Shown one piece after another: positions 18,091 to 26,363 of a stretch of 64,000 bases of DNA. The translations under genes were made by a program, and so were the position numbers. The stretch lies in NCBI RefSeq assembly GCF_020991475.1, contig NZ_JAJMPA010000001.1:1922001-1986000 (forward strand). The letters run 5' to 3'. Positions within the stretch are counted from its first letter, which is position 1. Every line of letters begins with the position of its first letter. This DNA comes from Pedobacter sp. MC2016-14. Lineage in GTDB: Bacteria; Bacteroidota; Bacteroidia; Sphingobacteriales; Sphingobacteriaceae. The notes beneath the pieces are model-generated. The model was not told the DNA's origin and made no database searches. It saw nothing but the letters and a program-made list of their open reading frames with translations.

Positions 18091-19218
18091 ATGCAGGAAT
18101 TAAAGAAAGTAAATGCAAGCACAGCAATAGCAAGATTTATCCATACTGAATATGCCAGCGGGATTTTCCTGTTGTTGAGTGTTGTGCTGGCTATTGTTTG
18201 GGCCAATTCTTCAGGAAGCGATGTTTACCATCATCTATGGGAAGTTGAATTGGGGCCATTGTCTTTACATGCCTGGATTAATGATGGGCTGATGGCAATT
18301 TTCTTTTTTGTAATTGGCCTGGAATTGAAACGTGAATTTACGGAGGGAGAGCTTTCTACCCTTGGGAAAGCATTGTTGCCCATGACGGCCGCCCTTGGTG
18401 GGATGCTGGTTCCGGCAATCATTTATTACCTTATCAATTATGGTAGCCCGGCAAGTACCGGATGGGGTATTCCGATGGCTACAGATATTGCCTTTGCACT
18501 TGCGTTGCTCTCTATGGCCGGCAAACACATTCCTGTTTCTGTAAAGGTTTTTCTTTCTGCATTGGCCGTAGCCGATGATTTGGGTGCCATACTGGTGATT
18601 GCCTTTTTTTACAGCAACGGAATAAATTTTATTTCCTTATTTGCTGGTGCCGCTTTTTTACTGGTCTTATTTGCAGGCAATAAATTTGGTGTAAAAACCA
18701 TTTGGTTTTATTTGTTTTTAGGTATTGGCGTATGGACGGGCTTTCTGCTGTCGGGCGTTCATGCTACCATTGCGGGAGTTTTAGTAGCATTTAGCATTCC
18801 GGCAAATGTTGCGGAGAAGCTAGAGGGAGGCTTGCATCCCTGGGTGGCATTTATTATTATGCCTTTATTTGCATTGGCCAATTCGGGGATCAGGATTGGA
18901 GCGGACTTTGGCCAGGCATTGCTGAACCCGGTTTCTTTCGGGGTTGCCGCAGGTTTGGTTATTGGAAAGTTTACCGGGATATTTTCATTTACCTGGTTAT
19001 TGGTAAAAGCTGGCTTTAGTACATTACCCAGTATGGCCAGCTGGAAACATATTGCCGGGGTAGCCTTATTGGGTGGTATCGGTTTTACCATGTCTATCTT
19101 TATCAGCGGACTTGCATTTGAAGATCCTGTTTTTATCAACCAGGCAAAATATGGTATTCTGCTGGCTTCTGTGCTTGCAGGAATTATGGGCATACTCGTC
19201 TTGAAAAGAGTCCGTTAA
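18091..19218 (+). CDS. nhaA: Na+/H+ antiporter NhaA
   Basis: A 375-residue inner-membrane antiporter exchanging sodium for protons, used in pH and salt homeostasis. The NhaA signature is clear: GLELKREFTEGEL, ATDIAFALALLS, and ADDLGAI carrying the paired aspartates (residues 162-163) that bind Na+/H+. About 11-12 hydrophobic segments can be seen. Length is normal for the family. It is followed by a SulP-family transporter gene that has its own promoter-like element, so the two need not be co-transcribed. Confidence 0.95.
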   Translation: MQELKKVNASTAIARFIHTEYASGIFLLLSVVLAIVWANSSGSDVYHHLWEVELGPLSLHAWINDGLMAIFFFVIGLELKREFTEGELSTLGKALLPMTAALGGMLVPAIIYYLINYGSPASTGWGIPMATDIAFALALLSMAGKHIPVSVKVFLSALAVADDLGAILVIAFFYSNGINFISLFAGAAFLLVLFAGNKFGVKTIWFYLFLGIGVWTGFLLSGVHATIAGVLVAFSIPANVAEKLEGGLHPWVAFIIMPLFALANSGIRIGADFGQALLNPVSFGVAAGLVIGKFTGIFSFTWLLVKAGFSTLPSMASWKHIAGVALLGGIGFTMSIFISGLAFEDPVFINQAKYGILLASVLAGIMGILVLKRVR

Positions 19219-19225
19219 AATTGTC

Positions 19226-19257
19226 TTTGATTTCGGGATTGGTAATCCTTACTTTCG
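19226..19257 (+). promoter_or_regulatory. Probable promoter of the SulP transporter
   Basis: TTTG (19226-19229), 20 bp, then TACTTTCG (19250-19257). This fits the Bacteroidota primary promoter (TTTG, about 19 bp, TAnnTTTG) except one base in the -7 element. It lies 18 bp before the start codon. Confidence 0.5.
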
Positions 19258-19275
19258 CATTTTAATCCCTTACAA

Positions 19276-20784
19276 ATGAATATGCTGACCGGCCTTTTTG
19301 ATTTTAAGCAAAAAGTTGATTATAAAACAGAAATTTTGGCTGGTTTAACTGTAGCCATGACCATGATGCCCGAGTCGCTTTCTTTTGCAATTCTGGCTGG
19401 GTTTCCGCCTTTGGCTGGTTTATATGCCGCATTTATTATGGGCCTGGTTACCGCAATATTTGGAGGACGGCCAGGGCTCATTTCTGGTGGTGCAGGAGCT
19501 GTAGTGGTAGTTTTAATAGCCTTAATGAAATCTAATGGCCTGGAATATGTTTTTGCGGCAGTTGCCCTGGCAGGTGTTTTTCAAATTATAGTGGGCCTTT
19601 TTAAACTTGGTAAGTTTATTCGCTTGGTACCACAGCCAGTGATGTACGGCTTTGTAAACGGTTTGGCTGTCATTATATTTATGGCACAACTGGAGCAGTT
19701 TAAAACTGTTGTAAACGGACAGCCTACCTGGCTTTCTGGTAATCCCTTACTCATTATGGGAGGACTTGTTGCACTGACCATTGCCATTGTACTTATTTTT
19801 CCAAAGATTACTAAGGCCGTACCACCCTCATTAGTGGCTATCATAGTGGTTTTTTTACTGGTGCTGGTTTTTCACATAGATACAAGAACAGTAAAAGACA
19901 TTGCTTCTGTAAGTGGTGGATTTCCACCGTTCCATATTCCGCAGGTACCTTTAAACCTGGAAATGCTCAAAGTGATTTTTCCTTATGCTTTAATTATGGC
20001 TGCAGTTGGGCTGACGGAAGGCCTGCTGACTTTAAATTTAGTAGATGAAATTACCGCTACAAAAGGTAATCCTAACAGGGAATCTCTGGCGGAGGGAGCA
20101 GCAAATATTTTGAATGGCTTTTTCTATGGAATGGGTGGCTGTCCGATGATAGCGCAGACCTTTGTAAACCTAAATGCCGGGGCCAGGGCCAGGCTATCTG
20201 GTATTGTGGCCTCACTTACCATACTAATGGTTGTTTTGTTTGCTGCGCCGATTATAGAAAGGGTGCCTATGGCAGCTTTAACAGGCGTAATGATTATGGT
20301 TGCCATTGGTACATTTGAATGGGCAAGTTTCCGGATCATCAACAAGATGCCCAAACAAGATATATTTGTAGGTATCCTGGTGGCTGCAATTACTGTTTAC
20401 TTGCATAACCTGGCCTTAGCTGTGCTAATTGGGGTCATCATTTCAGCGTTGGTTTTTGCATGGGAAAGTGCAAAACGCATCAGGGCAAGGAAACACATTG
20501 ATGAGAACGGAGTTAAGCATTATCAAATCTACGGGCCTTTGTTTTTTGGTTCGGTTGCAGGTTTTAATGAAAAGTTTGACGTTATGGGAGATCCTGCCGA
20601 AGTAATTGTTGATTTTAAAGATAGCAGGGTGGCAGATATGTCTGGTATAGATGCACTCAACAAATTAACAGAAAGATACGCTAAGTCGGGTAAAAAGCTT
20701 AACTTACTAAATTTAAGTGACGATTGTAAGCTGATGCTGAAAAATGCAGCTGATGTAATTGAAGTGAATATTTTGGAACGTTAG
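19276..20784 (+). CDS. SulP-family anion transporter with STAS domain
   Basis: A 502-residue inner-membrane transporter of the SulP/SLC26 family (sulfate, bicarbonate or other anions). The membrane domain (about 1-400) begins with the typical AGLTVAMTMMPESLSFAILAG. The cytoplasmic STAS domain (about 415-502) includes VIVDFKDSRVADMSGIDALNKL. The lack of a fused carbonic anhydrase and its place after nhaA are compatible with sodium-coupled bicarbonate uptake, as in BicA, but sulfate cannot be excluded. No sulfate-assimilation genes are nearby. Confidence 0.88.
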   Translation: MNMLTGLFDFKQKVDYKTEILAGLTVAMTMMPESLSFAILAGFPPLAGLYAAFIMGLVTAIFGGRPGLISGGAGAVVVVLIALMKSNGLEYVFAAVALAGVFQIIVGLFKLGKFIRLVPQPVMYGFVNGLAVIIFMAQLEQFKTVVNGQPTWLSGNPLLIMGGLVALTIAIVLIFPKITKAVPPSLVAIIVVFLLVLVFHIDTRTVKDIASVSGGFPPFHIPQVPLNLEMLKVIFPYALIMAAVGLTEGLLTLNLVDEITATKGNPNRESLAEGAANILNGFFYGMGGCPMIAQTFVNLNAGARARLSGIVASLTILMVVLFAAPIIERVPMAALTGVMIMVAIGTFEWASFRIINKMPKQDIFVGILVAAITVYLHNLALAVLIGVIISALVFAWESAKRIRARKHIDENGVKHYQIYGPLFFGSVAGFNEKFDVMGDPAEVIVDFKDSRVADMSGIDALNKLTERYAKSGKKLNLLNLSDDCKLMLKNAADVIEVNILER

Positions 20785-20805
20785 TATAAATTAAAACAAG
20801 CCAGT

Positions 20806-22008
20806 ATGACGTATCTTAAACCTGTAATTGCTGGATTGAGTTTTATTTTGTTTTTCATTTTTTCTTCTGGAAGCAACTGTTTTGCACAACGTACTGTTTT
20901 TAACAAAGGCGGTGCCGAGCGCAAAGACTATTATGAGGAAATCCCTTACGAACTGGTAAATGGGGTGATGTTTGTCACTGTGGAGATTGAAGGCCTGAAG
21001 CGGAAGTTTCTTTTCGATACCGGGGCACCTGTGCAAATAACACCAGAACTTTTCAAGATATTAAAACCAAAGGTTGATGGTAAAGCATCCACTACGGATG
21101 CGACTGGTAAAAAATCTTCTTTACCTATTGTTATTTTAAAGGCACTTAAAATCAATCAACTGTCTTTTGCCGGGATCCCGGCACTGGTTTCAGGAAGTAA
21201 TTTATATGCGTGCTGGCAGGTAGATGGGGTAATAGGAAGTAATTTGCTGCGTAATTCAATAGTACAGCTGGTGCCGGGACGAAAGGTAATTATACTGACT
21301 GACATGGAGGATAAGCTGGCCCTGAATAAGAAAAGCCAGATTGCTCTTGTTGCTGGGGAGCCACAAAGCTATCCGTATTTTAAAATCCAATTGGGCGATA
21401 AAGCAGATCTTGAAGTTGGCTTTGATACGGGTGCAAGAACGCTTTTAAGCCTTACAGAAAAGGATGCAAAGCAATTTGTGGCAAAGGATGTTGTTGAGCT
21501 TATTTCAAGAGGATATGGCAGCAACAGGATGAGTATTTTTGGATTGCAGGCAGCTGATAGTTTATCGAGATGCAGCGTCCCTAAATTGAGTATAGCTGGC
21601 TGTAATTTTAATAATTTGGTTACCGAAACCAGTAAGAGCAGCCATACCCGCATAGGCGCCAAATTACTGGACTATGGGATTGTAACGCTAGATTTTATTC
21701 ACCATTTCTTTTATTTTGAACCTGTAAGAAACCATATAGATCTTAAAGAACAATTGTGGCCGGTAAAACCTATTGTATCAGAAAATAAATTGGTCATTGG
21801 CGTGGTATGGGATAAAGCGAAAGGGAAGGTGCTCGCCGGTGAGCAAATTGTAGAAATTGATGGCGTATCCTGTGAAAATATGAACCTCTGTGATTGGCTA
21901 TGCGGTGCTTCGGAAAAGATGATGCTGAAACCGGCGGTAATACTTACATTGAAAAGCCTGGATGGGAAATCCAGACAACTGGAGATCTTTAAAGAATCAA
22001 GTCACTAA
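20806..22008 (+). CDS. Secreted retropepsin-like aspartyl protease with two DTG motifs and C-terminal PDZ-like domain
   Basis: A 400-residue protein with an N-terminal signal segment (to about residue 27). Two catalytic-type motifs appear in one chain: FLFDTGAP (Asp71) and VGFDTGAR (Asp207). The polypeptide could therefore form the two-Asp active site alone, as in single-chain aspartic proteases. Residues about 310-390 look PDZ-like (GEQIVEIDGVSC). The family is common in Bacteroidota but substrates are largely unknown. The last 12 bp overlap the convergent gene at 21997. The 13 bases before its start match those before nhaA. Confidence 0.75.
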   Translation: MTYLKPVIAGLSFILFFIFSSGSNCFAQRTVFNKGGAERKDYYEEIPYELVNGVMFVTVEIEGLKRKFLFDTGAPVQITPELFKILKPKVDGKASTTDATGKKSSLPIVILKALKINQLSFAGIPALVSGSNLYACWQVDGVIGSNLLRNSIVQLVPGRKVIILTDMEDKLALNKKSQIALVAGEPQSYPYFKIQLGDKADLEVGFDTGARTLLSLTEKDAKQFVAKDVVELISRGYGSNRMSIFGLQAADSLSRCSVPKLSIAGCNFNNLVTETSKSSHTRIGAKLLDYGIVTLDFIHHFFYFEPVRNHIDLKEQLWPVKPIVSENKLVIGVVWDKAKGKVLAGEQIVEIDGVSCENMNLCDWLCGASEKMMLKPAVILTLKSLDGKSRQLEIFKESSH

Positions 22009-22635
22009 CACTTCACCCAAATAAGTATTCGGCGAAAAATGTTTCTCATCAGCAGATCTAAAGCTTAAGTAGCAATGAACGGTATGCCCACTAAAACTTT
22101 GTGGGAGTGTTAAACTTGCTTCTCCGATTTTCCTGATGCCTGCATCTGCGAGATAAGAAAACTTCTCTTGCGCAGGACAATAAGCTACCAGAATGACTAC
22201 ATCGTCTGCAGCGGCCAAATGAGTGAAAGCTCTGTTTACCCAGGTAAAGACTAGTTCTCGGCTTTCTGTGGATGTTGCTGCTGCAGAGGAGGCACAGAAT
22301 AAATTGCCTTGTGTAAATAATAATTCTTTAAAATCTACTACATCATCAGGGTAAATCCCCGCAACAGAATATTTCATGTTGTAAGATAATGCTGCGTTCA
22401 TTGGGGTGTATTGTTCAATATTTTGAAAGCCTTTTTCAATGATAGAGCCAATGGAGAGTAAAAATGACCTAAACAAAAGCATTTTTGATTGCTGCCTTAA
22501 TTGACCTTCTGTTGACGGCTTGCCACTTTTTCTAGGTAAGCCGCGCATGTAATCAATACCGCGCCAGCTAGCGCCTACCACTGTTGCTACTTTGCCCGAG
22601 AAAGGGCCTGTGATCCCGAACTTATATTTTGCCAT
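21997..22635 (-). CDS. DUF6266 family protein
   Basis: A 212-residue protein without signal peptide or membrane segment. The N-terminus, with GPFSGKVATVVGASWRGIDYMR, is the hallmark of DUF6266, a Bacteroidota-specific family with no known function. The remainder is predicted beta-rich. Its 3' end overlaps the convergent aspartyl protease gene by 12 bp. A tRNA gene and a repeat-bearing, gene-free stretch lie upstream. The family members I recall are often scattered singly, sometimes near mobile DNA, but no mobility gene is visible here. Confidence 0.7.
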   Translation of the reverse strand: MAKYKFGITGPFSGKVATVVGASWRGIDYMRGLPRKSGKPSTEGQLRQQSKMLLFRSFLLSIGSIIEKGFQNIEQYTPMNAALSYNMKYSVAGIYPDDVVDFKELLFTQGNLFCASSAAATSTESRELVFTWVNRAFTHLAAADDVVILVAYCPAQEKFSYLADAGIRKIGEASLTLPQSFSGHTVHCYLSFRSADEKHFSPNTYLGEVLVT

Positions 22636-22772
22636 ATTTTTGCATTGTTTAAGTAGAAGCTTAATTTAAGCAATTTACGGATAAACAGTCAAAAAGTCAT
22701 ATTGTTGAATATTATTTTTGTATATTGGGAAATATACCACAAAGTCTTAACCCGGTACACTCCGGCCCACAT

Positions 22773-22791
22773 GGTACCAGACTCTGGTACC
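22773..22791. repeat. Perfect 19-bp palindrome
   Basis: GGTACCAGA, a central C, then TCTGGTACC. The two 9-bp arms are exact reverse complements. It may be an operator or a recombinase core site. No T run follows, so it is not a terminator. Confidence 0.7.
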
Positions 22792-22867
22792 GCTGGTAGG
22801 CATGTATTCACATAAAACACACTTTAAACACATTTCGTTCACGAAAAGGTATCTCTTTGTGGCTTTT

Positions 22868-22899
22868 GTGTGAACAAGGTGTGAACAAAGTGTGAACAC
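22868..22899 (+). repeat. Three direct repeats of GTGTGAACAM, 11-bp period
   Basis: GTGTGAACAA at 22868, GTGTGAACAA at 22879 and GTGTGAACAC at 22890. The 11-bp period puts all copies on the same helix face, as expected for cooperative protein binding. There are too few and too short copies for a CRISPR. Confidence 0.7.
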
Positions 22900-23011
22900 G
22901 CATGCCGTTTTATTCGAATTAGTGCTAAGCCTGGGGGCTTTCCATATCTCCTGATTTTATTTAAGTAGAGTGTTTCCTGGCTATCCTAAATAAGTATATT
23001 TTAACATTTAA

Positions 23012-23042
23012 TTTGCGGCGGTCAAACTTTTAATTACTTTTG
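23012..23042 (+). promoter_or_regulatory. Bacteroidota primary promoter of tRNA-Ala
   Basis: TTTG (23012-23015), exactly 19 bp, then TACTTTTG (23035-23042). Both boxes match the consensus fully. Transcription should start a few bases before the tRNA 5' end at 23052. Confidence 0.85.
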
Positions 23043-23051
23043 CGCCTACTC

Positions 23052-23125
23052 GGGGGATTAGCTCATTTGGCTAGAGCGCTTCGCTGGCAGTGAAGAGGTG
23101 ATCGGTTCGAATCCGATATTCTCCA
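23052..23125 (+). tRNA. tRNA-Ala (anticodon GGC)
   Basis: A full cloverleaf of 74 bases. The 7-bp acceptor GGGGGAT/ATTCTCC has two G-T pairs. The D stem is GCTC/GAGC, the anticodon stem CTTCG/TGAAG with loop CTGGCAG (anticodon GGC, read as Ala), and the T stem ATCGG/CCGAT with loop TTCGAAT. The discriminator is A. CCA is not encoded (CCCA follows). A consensus promoter and a terminator flank it. Confidence 0.95.
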
Positions 23126-23136
23126 CCCATTTTTAA

Positions 23137-23166
23137 AACCTTTCAGTTAATCCTGGAAGGTTTTTT
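23137..23166 (+). terminator. Rho-independent terminator of tRNA-Ala
   Basis: A 10-bp stem AACCTTTCAG/CTGGAAGGTT (one G-T pair) with a 6-base loop, followed by six T, starting 12 bp after the tRNA. Confidence 0.85.
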
Positions 23167-23320
23167 AGTTTTATACATTGATTGGGTCTCGATTTTTTAG
23201 GTCTTCCAAAGAAAGTAGCTGATATACTTCCTAAATAGGCGCAGGCTGTTACAAACCATGTTCAGAAATACTATCTTAAACAATCAGCTTGTCTTTAGTG
23301 TTGTCCACTAAACTTACCTT

Positions 23321-23533
23321 ATGAACAGGATTACAGGAATAATATTGATTATAATCGGGGCGATTATGCTCATTTGGACGGGCTTTAGCTATACTAAAAA
23401 AGAAAAGATAGTGGATGCCGGCCCTATACAAATCTCGGCGGATAAGCAGGAAACGGTCTACTGGCCTCCTTACCTTGGCGGTGCATTGGTTGTTGGTGGA
23501 GTGGTAATCATTGCATTTTCCAAAAAGAGCTAA
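23321..23533 (+). CDS. Small two-helix membrane protein
   Basis: A 70-residue protein with two hydrophobic segments (about 4-23 and 49-66, GGALVVGGVVIIAF) joined by a polar hairpin (KKEKIVDAGPIQIS). It resembles the many short DUF3185-like or envelope-stress hairpins of Bacteroidota, but no family can be assigned firmly. The start ATG is the first in frame, and the next gene begins 74 bp downstream. Its function is unknown. Confidence 0.65.
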   Translation: MNRITGIILIIIGAIMLIWTGFSYTKKEKIVDAGPIQISADKQETVYWPPYLGGALVVGGVVIIAFSKKS

Positions 23534-23607
23534 ATGCTAACTGGATCTAAATGTGCAGATGAGCTATTATTTGTAAACCTGACATTTTGAGCGTAAATTG
23601 CTGAGTA

Positions 23608-24651
23608 ATGGAACAGCATGACGTGAAGATAGCCTTGAAGAAACCAATTTACCCGGTGTCTCCAGCGCTACAGAAATACCTTAAGACCTATCAGCGGGAA
23701 TCTAAACTGCCCATAAGCTACGACGATATGCTTCAGTTCGATGAATCCTTTCCGATCATGGATAAGTACGGGAAGGATTCGCTTTGGGAAGGCCCTATTT
23801 ATTCCAGTAGCCGGATGGATGAATTGCAAAATGGACTAAAGGTAATCTACGCCCATTTAAAAGCATCTGGTAACTTACGCATAGTGCAGCATAAGTACAT
23901 CGATAAAATAGAGTATTGTACTTTTGGCAACACCAACCCATTTAGAGTTAGGATAGTAAACCGCTTAAATGATGTGTACGATTACTTTTACGTAAAACGT
24001 GCAGATGCATCCCGGATTTACGGTTTAGAGTTGGAAGAAATCTTATCTCCAAATCAGGTAAATTACCTGGTAGATCGGGACACTTTAATTGAAGAACATA
24101 TTGCCGGGATTCCTGGAGACGTATTTGCTCAAAAATATTTACACAATCCGGAATACAATCCCACACGTATTGCAAAAGAATTTGTGAAATTTAATGAACG
24201 CTGCTTAGTGATGTTGCTTGGCGATATGCGTGCTTATAATTTTGTAGTTCAAATTACGCCTGACTTTGATGATATCCAATTTAGAATCAGAGCAATTGAT
24301 TTTGATCAGCAATTTTATGAAGGTAACATTAAAGTTTACCTGCCACAGTTTTTTAAGGAGAACTTTCCATATGTAAAAATGTCTATGGAGCAGCTTACGG
24401 ATAAGACTTTCTTGCAATATCAGCAGGAAGAAAAGTCATCATTGTTGCATCGGGTGCGTAGCGAGCGTCATCGCCTGGCCGATTTACGTGATGTATCCAA
24501 TAATGAGGTGCTTACAACAGCCGAGAATATAGCAAAGCTTAAAGCTGGAATGGCGGCGCATTTCGAAGATCCTTTATATCTGGACTGTGAAACAATGACA
24601 GATATTATTGAACTGAACATCAAAAACATCATTAGACAGGTGAAATTATAA
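23608..24651 (+). CDS. Uncharacterised protein with APH/protein-kinase-like motifs
   Basis: A 347-residue cytoplasmic protein that I cannot name. It shows kinase-fold landmarks in the right order. Lys130 is in FYVKRADAS (beta-3 lysine position). Glu141-Glu144 lie in LELEEIL (alpha-C). A hinge-like IEEHIAGIPG (161-170) recalls aminoglycoside-phosphotransferase kinases. A catalytic-loop-like GDMRAYN has Asp206 and Asn211, and AIDFDQQ has Asp231 and Asp233 where DFG would be. No glycine-rich loop is obvious. The DinB-like gene starts 1 base after its stop, so the two form an operon. It could be an active atypical kinase or a pseudokinase; this is inference from motif order only. Confidence 0.6.
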   Translation: MEQHDVKIALKKPIYPVSPALQKYLKTYQRESKLPISYDDMLQFDESFPIMDKYGKDSLWEGPIYSSSRMDELQNGLKVIYAHLKASGNLRIVQHKYIDKIEYCTFGNTNPFRVRIVNRLNDVYDYFYVKRADASRIYGLELEEILSPNQVNYLVDRDTLIEEHIAGIPGDVFAQKYLHNPEYNPTRIAKEFVKFNERCLVMLLGDMRAYNFVVQITPDFDDIQFRIRAIDFDQQFYEGNIKVYLPQFFKENFPYVKMSMEQLTDKTFLQYQQEEKSSLLHRVRSERHRLADLRDVSNNEVLTTAENIAKLKAGMAAHFEDPLYLDCETMTDIIELNIKNIIRQVKL

Positions 24652-24652
24652 A

Positions 24653-25192
24653 ATGGAAGAATCTATTGAAACATTAAAATATCCTATTGGTCGTTTTATA
24701 GCGGCGGAGACTTATGCGCCGCATACCTTAAACGCCTGGATTCATAACATCCGGATTTTGCCTGTACTGCTTGATGGTTGTATTGAGAACCTGGATGAGG
24801 TTCAGCTCAATACGCCATATAGACCAGGGGGTTGGACAATCATTCAGGTTATACACCACATTGCTGACAGTCACATGAATGCCTACATCAGATTGAAATT
24901 GGCTTTAACAGCCGATCAACCAACCATAGTTCCATACAATGAGCAGCTTTGGGCGGAGTTACCTGATGTATTTGATGTGCCTGTAAATATGTCGGTTACT
25001 CTGGTTCATGCCTTGCATGTGAGATGGACAACTATGCTCAGATTGATGAAAGACGAAGATTGGTTGCGTAACTATTATCACCCGGAAGATGATAAGCTTG
25101 TTGCCTTATGGCAAATGACTAATATGTACAGTTGGCACGGCAAACATCATGTAGAACAGATCATGGCCTTGCGTAAAAGAATGGCTTGGTAG
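24653..25192 (+). CDS. DinB/YfiT-family putative metal-dependent transferase or hydrolase
   Basis: A 179-residue four-helix-bundle protein of the DinB/YfiT group. Three metal-ligand positions are visible: His in IHHIADSHMN, and the HGKHHVEQI motif near the C-terminus that gives the other histidines. YfiT-like members include bacillithiol and other thiol S-transferases and hydrolases of unclear substrate. It starts 1 base after the kinase-like gene, so translation is probably coupled. It ends 3 bp before the convergent aminotransferase. Confidence 0.85.
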   Translation: MEESIETLKYPIGRFIAAETYAPHTLNAWIHNIRILPVLLDGCIENLDEVQLNTPYRPGGWTIIQVIHHIADSHMNAYIRLKLALTADQPTIVPYNEQLWAELPDVFDVPVNMSVTLVHALHVRWTTMLRLMKDEDWLRNYYHPEDDKLVALWQMTNMYSWHGKHHVEQIMALRKRMAW

Positions 25193-25195
25193 CGC

Positions 25196-26275
25196 TTAGC
25201 TGTTTTTGTCTATTACCTCAAGCAAATGGTTCAGGTCCTCCTCTGTATTGTAAAAATGAAAAGAGACCCGGCTTCCGTTTCCACGAGCTGAAAAGAGTAT
25301 GTTAGCTTCCTGAAGTTTTTCGGCTACTGTAGCAGAAATGCTTAAGTTAAAAATAGATGAATGCGATTTTCGCTGCGTTACAGCCAGGTCAAGCAGGCCT
25401 CTTTCTGTAAAGGCTTTTCTGGCTTTTTTACTGAGTTGACTGATCTGGTTTTCAATAAAGCTTAATCCTGTCTTTTCTAAAAATAAGATAGAGTGGTTTA
25501 AGGAGCCAAAAGACAAAGTATCCTGATGTCCGGGTTCAAAATATAGGGACAAAATGCCTCTGTTAAGTAAGAATGGCTCGGTAGGCATATTTGCGGATTG
25601 TGCTTTTGTATACAGCAACTCATTGATTTTGTCTTTTATAAATACAAATCCGTTTCCAAATCCACCAAGCATCCATTTATAGCCACTTGAAATAAGTACA
25701 TCCAGTCCTGAAGCTTCAAAATTAAATTCTGCAGTGCCACAAAATTGAGTTCCGTCAGCAACAATCAGGAGGTCAGGAAACATAGATTTAATTTTTTTTA
25801 TAGATTCAAAATCTATTTTTATCCCGCTGATGTATTGTACAAGGCTTAAAGCCAGGACACTTGGTTTAAAGCTTTTTATGTTTGCGATTAGGTTTTCTTC
25901 CAACTGATGGTCTACAGCAACATAATCGCATTCGTAACCGCGGCTTTGCACAGGATAATTTACAGAAGGATAATCTTCCTGTAGCAATAAGAAGCGCTGA
26001 GGTCCTTCCAGTCCATTCAGAAAAGTATTAAATCCAAAGGAGAAGTTTGGAACAAGAAAGGTGTTTGATGCTTTCGCACGAAAAAGGCGGGCGAGATTTT
26101 GTCTGGTTTCCTGCATAACTTCCTGTTGTTGCAACCGGAAGGTACTTCCCCGTTTCAGAAAATCCTGGTCATGGTTATTGCGCCAGTCAAGCAGAGGTTT
26201 TGACAAAATTCCTGAATAGGCAGTGTTTAGGTAGGTGTATGATTGCAGGACAGGGTACAAGGCTTTGAAATTCAT
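25196..26275 (-). CDS. Class V aminotransferase-fold PLP enzyme (cysteine-desulfurase-like)
   Basis: A 359-residue cytoplasmic PLP enzyme of the class V aminotransferase/NifS-like family. The fold marks are YLNTAYSG at the substrate end, VADGTQFCG with Asp174 and Gln177 contacting PLP, and SSGYKWMLGG with Schiff-base Lys200. The pattern fits the isopenicillin-N-epimerase-like branch better than true IscS, because no catalytic Cys loop is apparent. Substrate unknown. It is transcribed alone, convergent with the DinB gene and divergent from the sirtuin gene. Confidence 0.85.
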   Translation of the reverse strand: MNFKALYPVLQSYTYLNTAYSGILSKPLLDWRNNHDQDFLKRGSTFRLQQQEVMQETRQNLARLFRAKASNTFLVPNFSFGFNTFLNGLEGPQRFLLLQEDYPSVNYPVQSRGYECDYVAVDHQLEENLIANIKSFKPSVLALSLVQYISGIKIDFESIKKIKSMFPDLLIVADGTQFCGTAEFNFEASGLDVLISSGYKWMLGGFGNGFVFIKDKINELLYTKAQSANMPTEPFLLNRGILSLYFEPGHQDTLSFGSLNHSILFLEKTGLSFIENQISQLSKKARKAFTERGLLDLAVTQRKSHSSIFNLSISATVAEKLQEANILFSARGNGSRVSFHFYNTEEDLNHLLEVIDKNS

Positions 26276-26363
26276 ATCAGAAATAAAATGATAACTAATG
26301 CTAAGTTATAAAATATAGGACGGTTAAGGTTTATAGAATCAATTTTATTAAGTTTACTGGAGC

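Larger units (their letters stand above)
22636..23051. other. Gene-free stretch with a palindrome and 11-bp-spaced repeats
   Basis: About 416 bp without a convincing ORF between DUF6266 and tRNA-Ala. It holds a perfect 9-bp inverted repeat around one C (22773-22791) and three copies of GTGTGAACA(A/C) starting at 22868, 22879 and 22890. The tRNA promoter is at its right end. No integrase or IS end was recognised. Confidence 0.6.

Noticed and set aside
22868..22899. CRISPR-like repeats
   Set aside because: Only three 10-bp copies with 1-bp spacers. There is no leader, no long repeats and no cas genes.
21997..23125. An integrated mobile element at tRNA-Ala
   Set aside because: No integrase, no tRNA 3' duplication and no mobility genes found. 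The idea is kept only as a comparison test.
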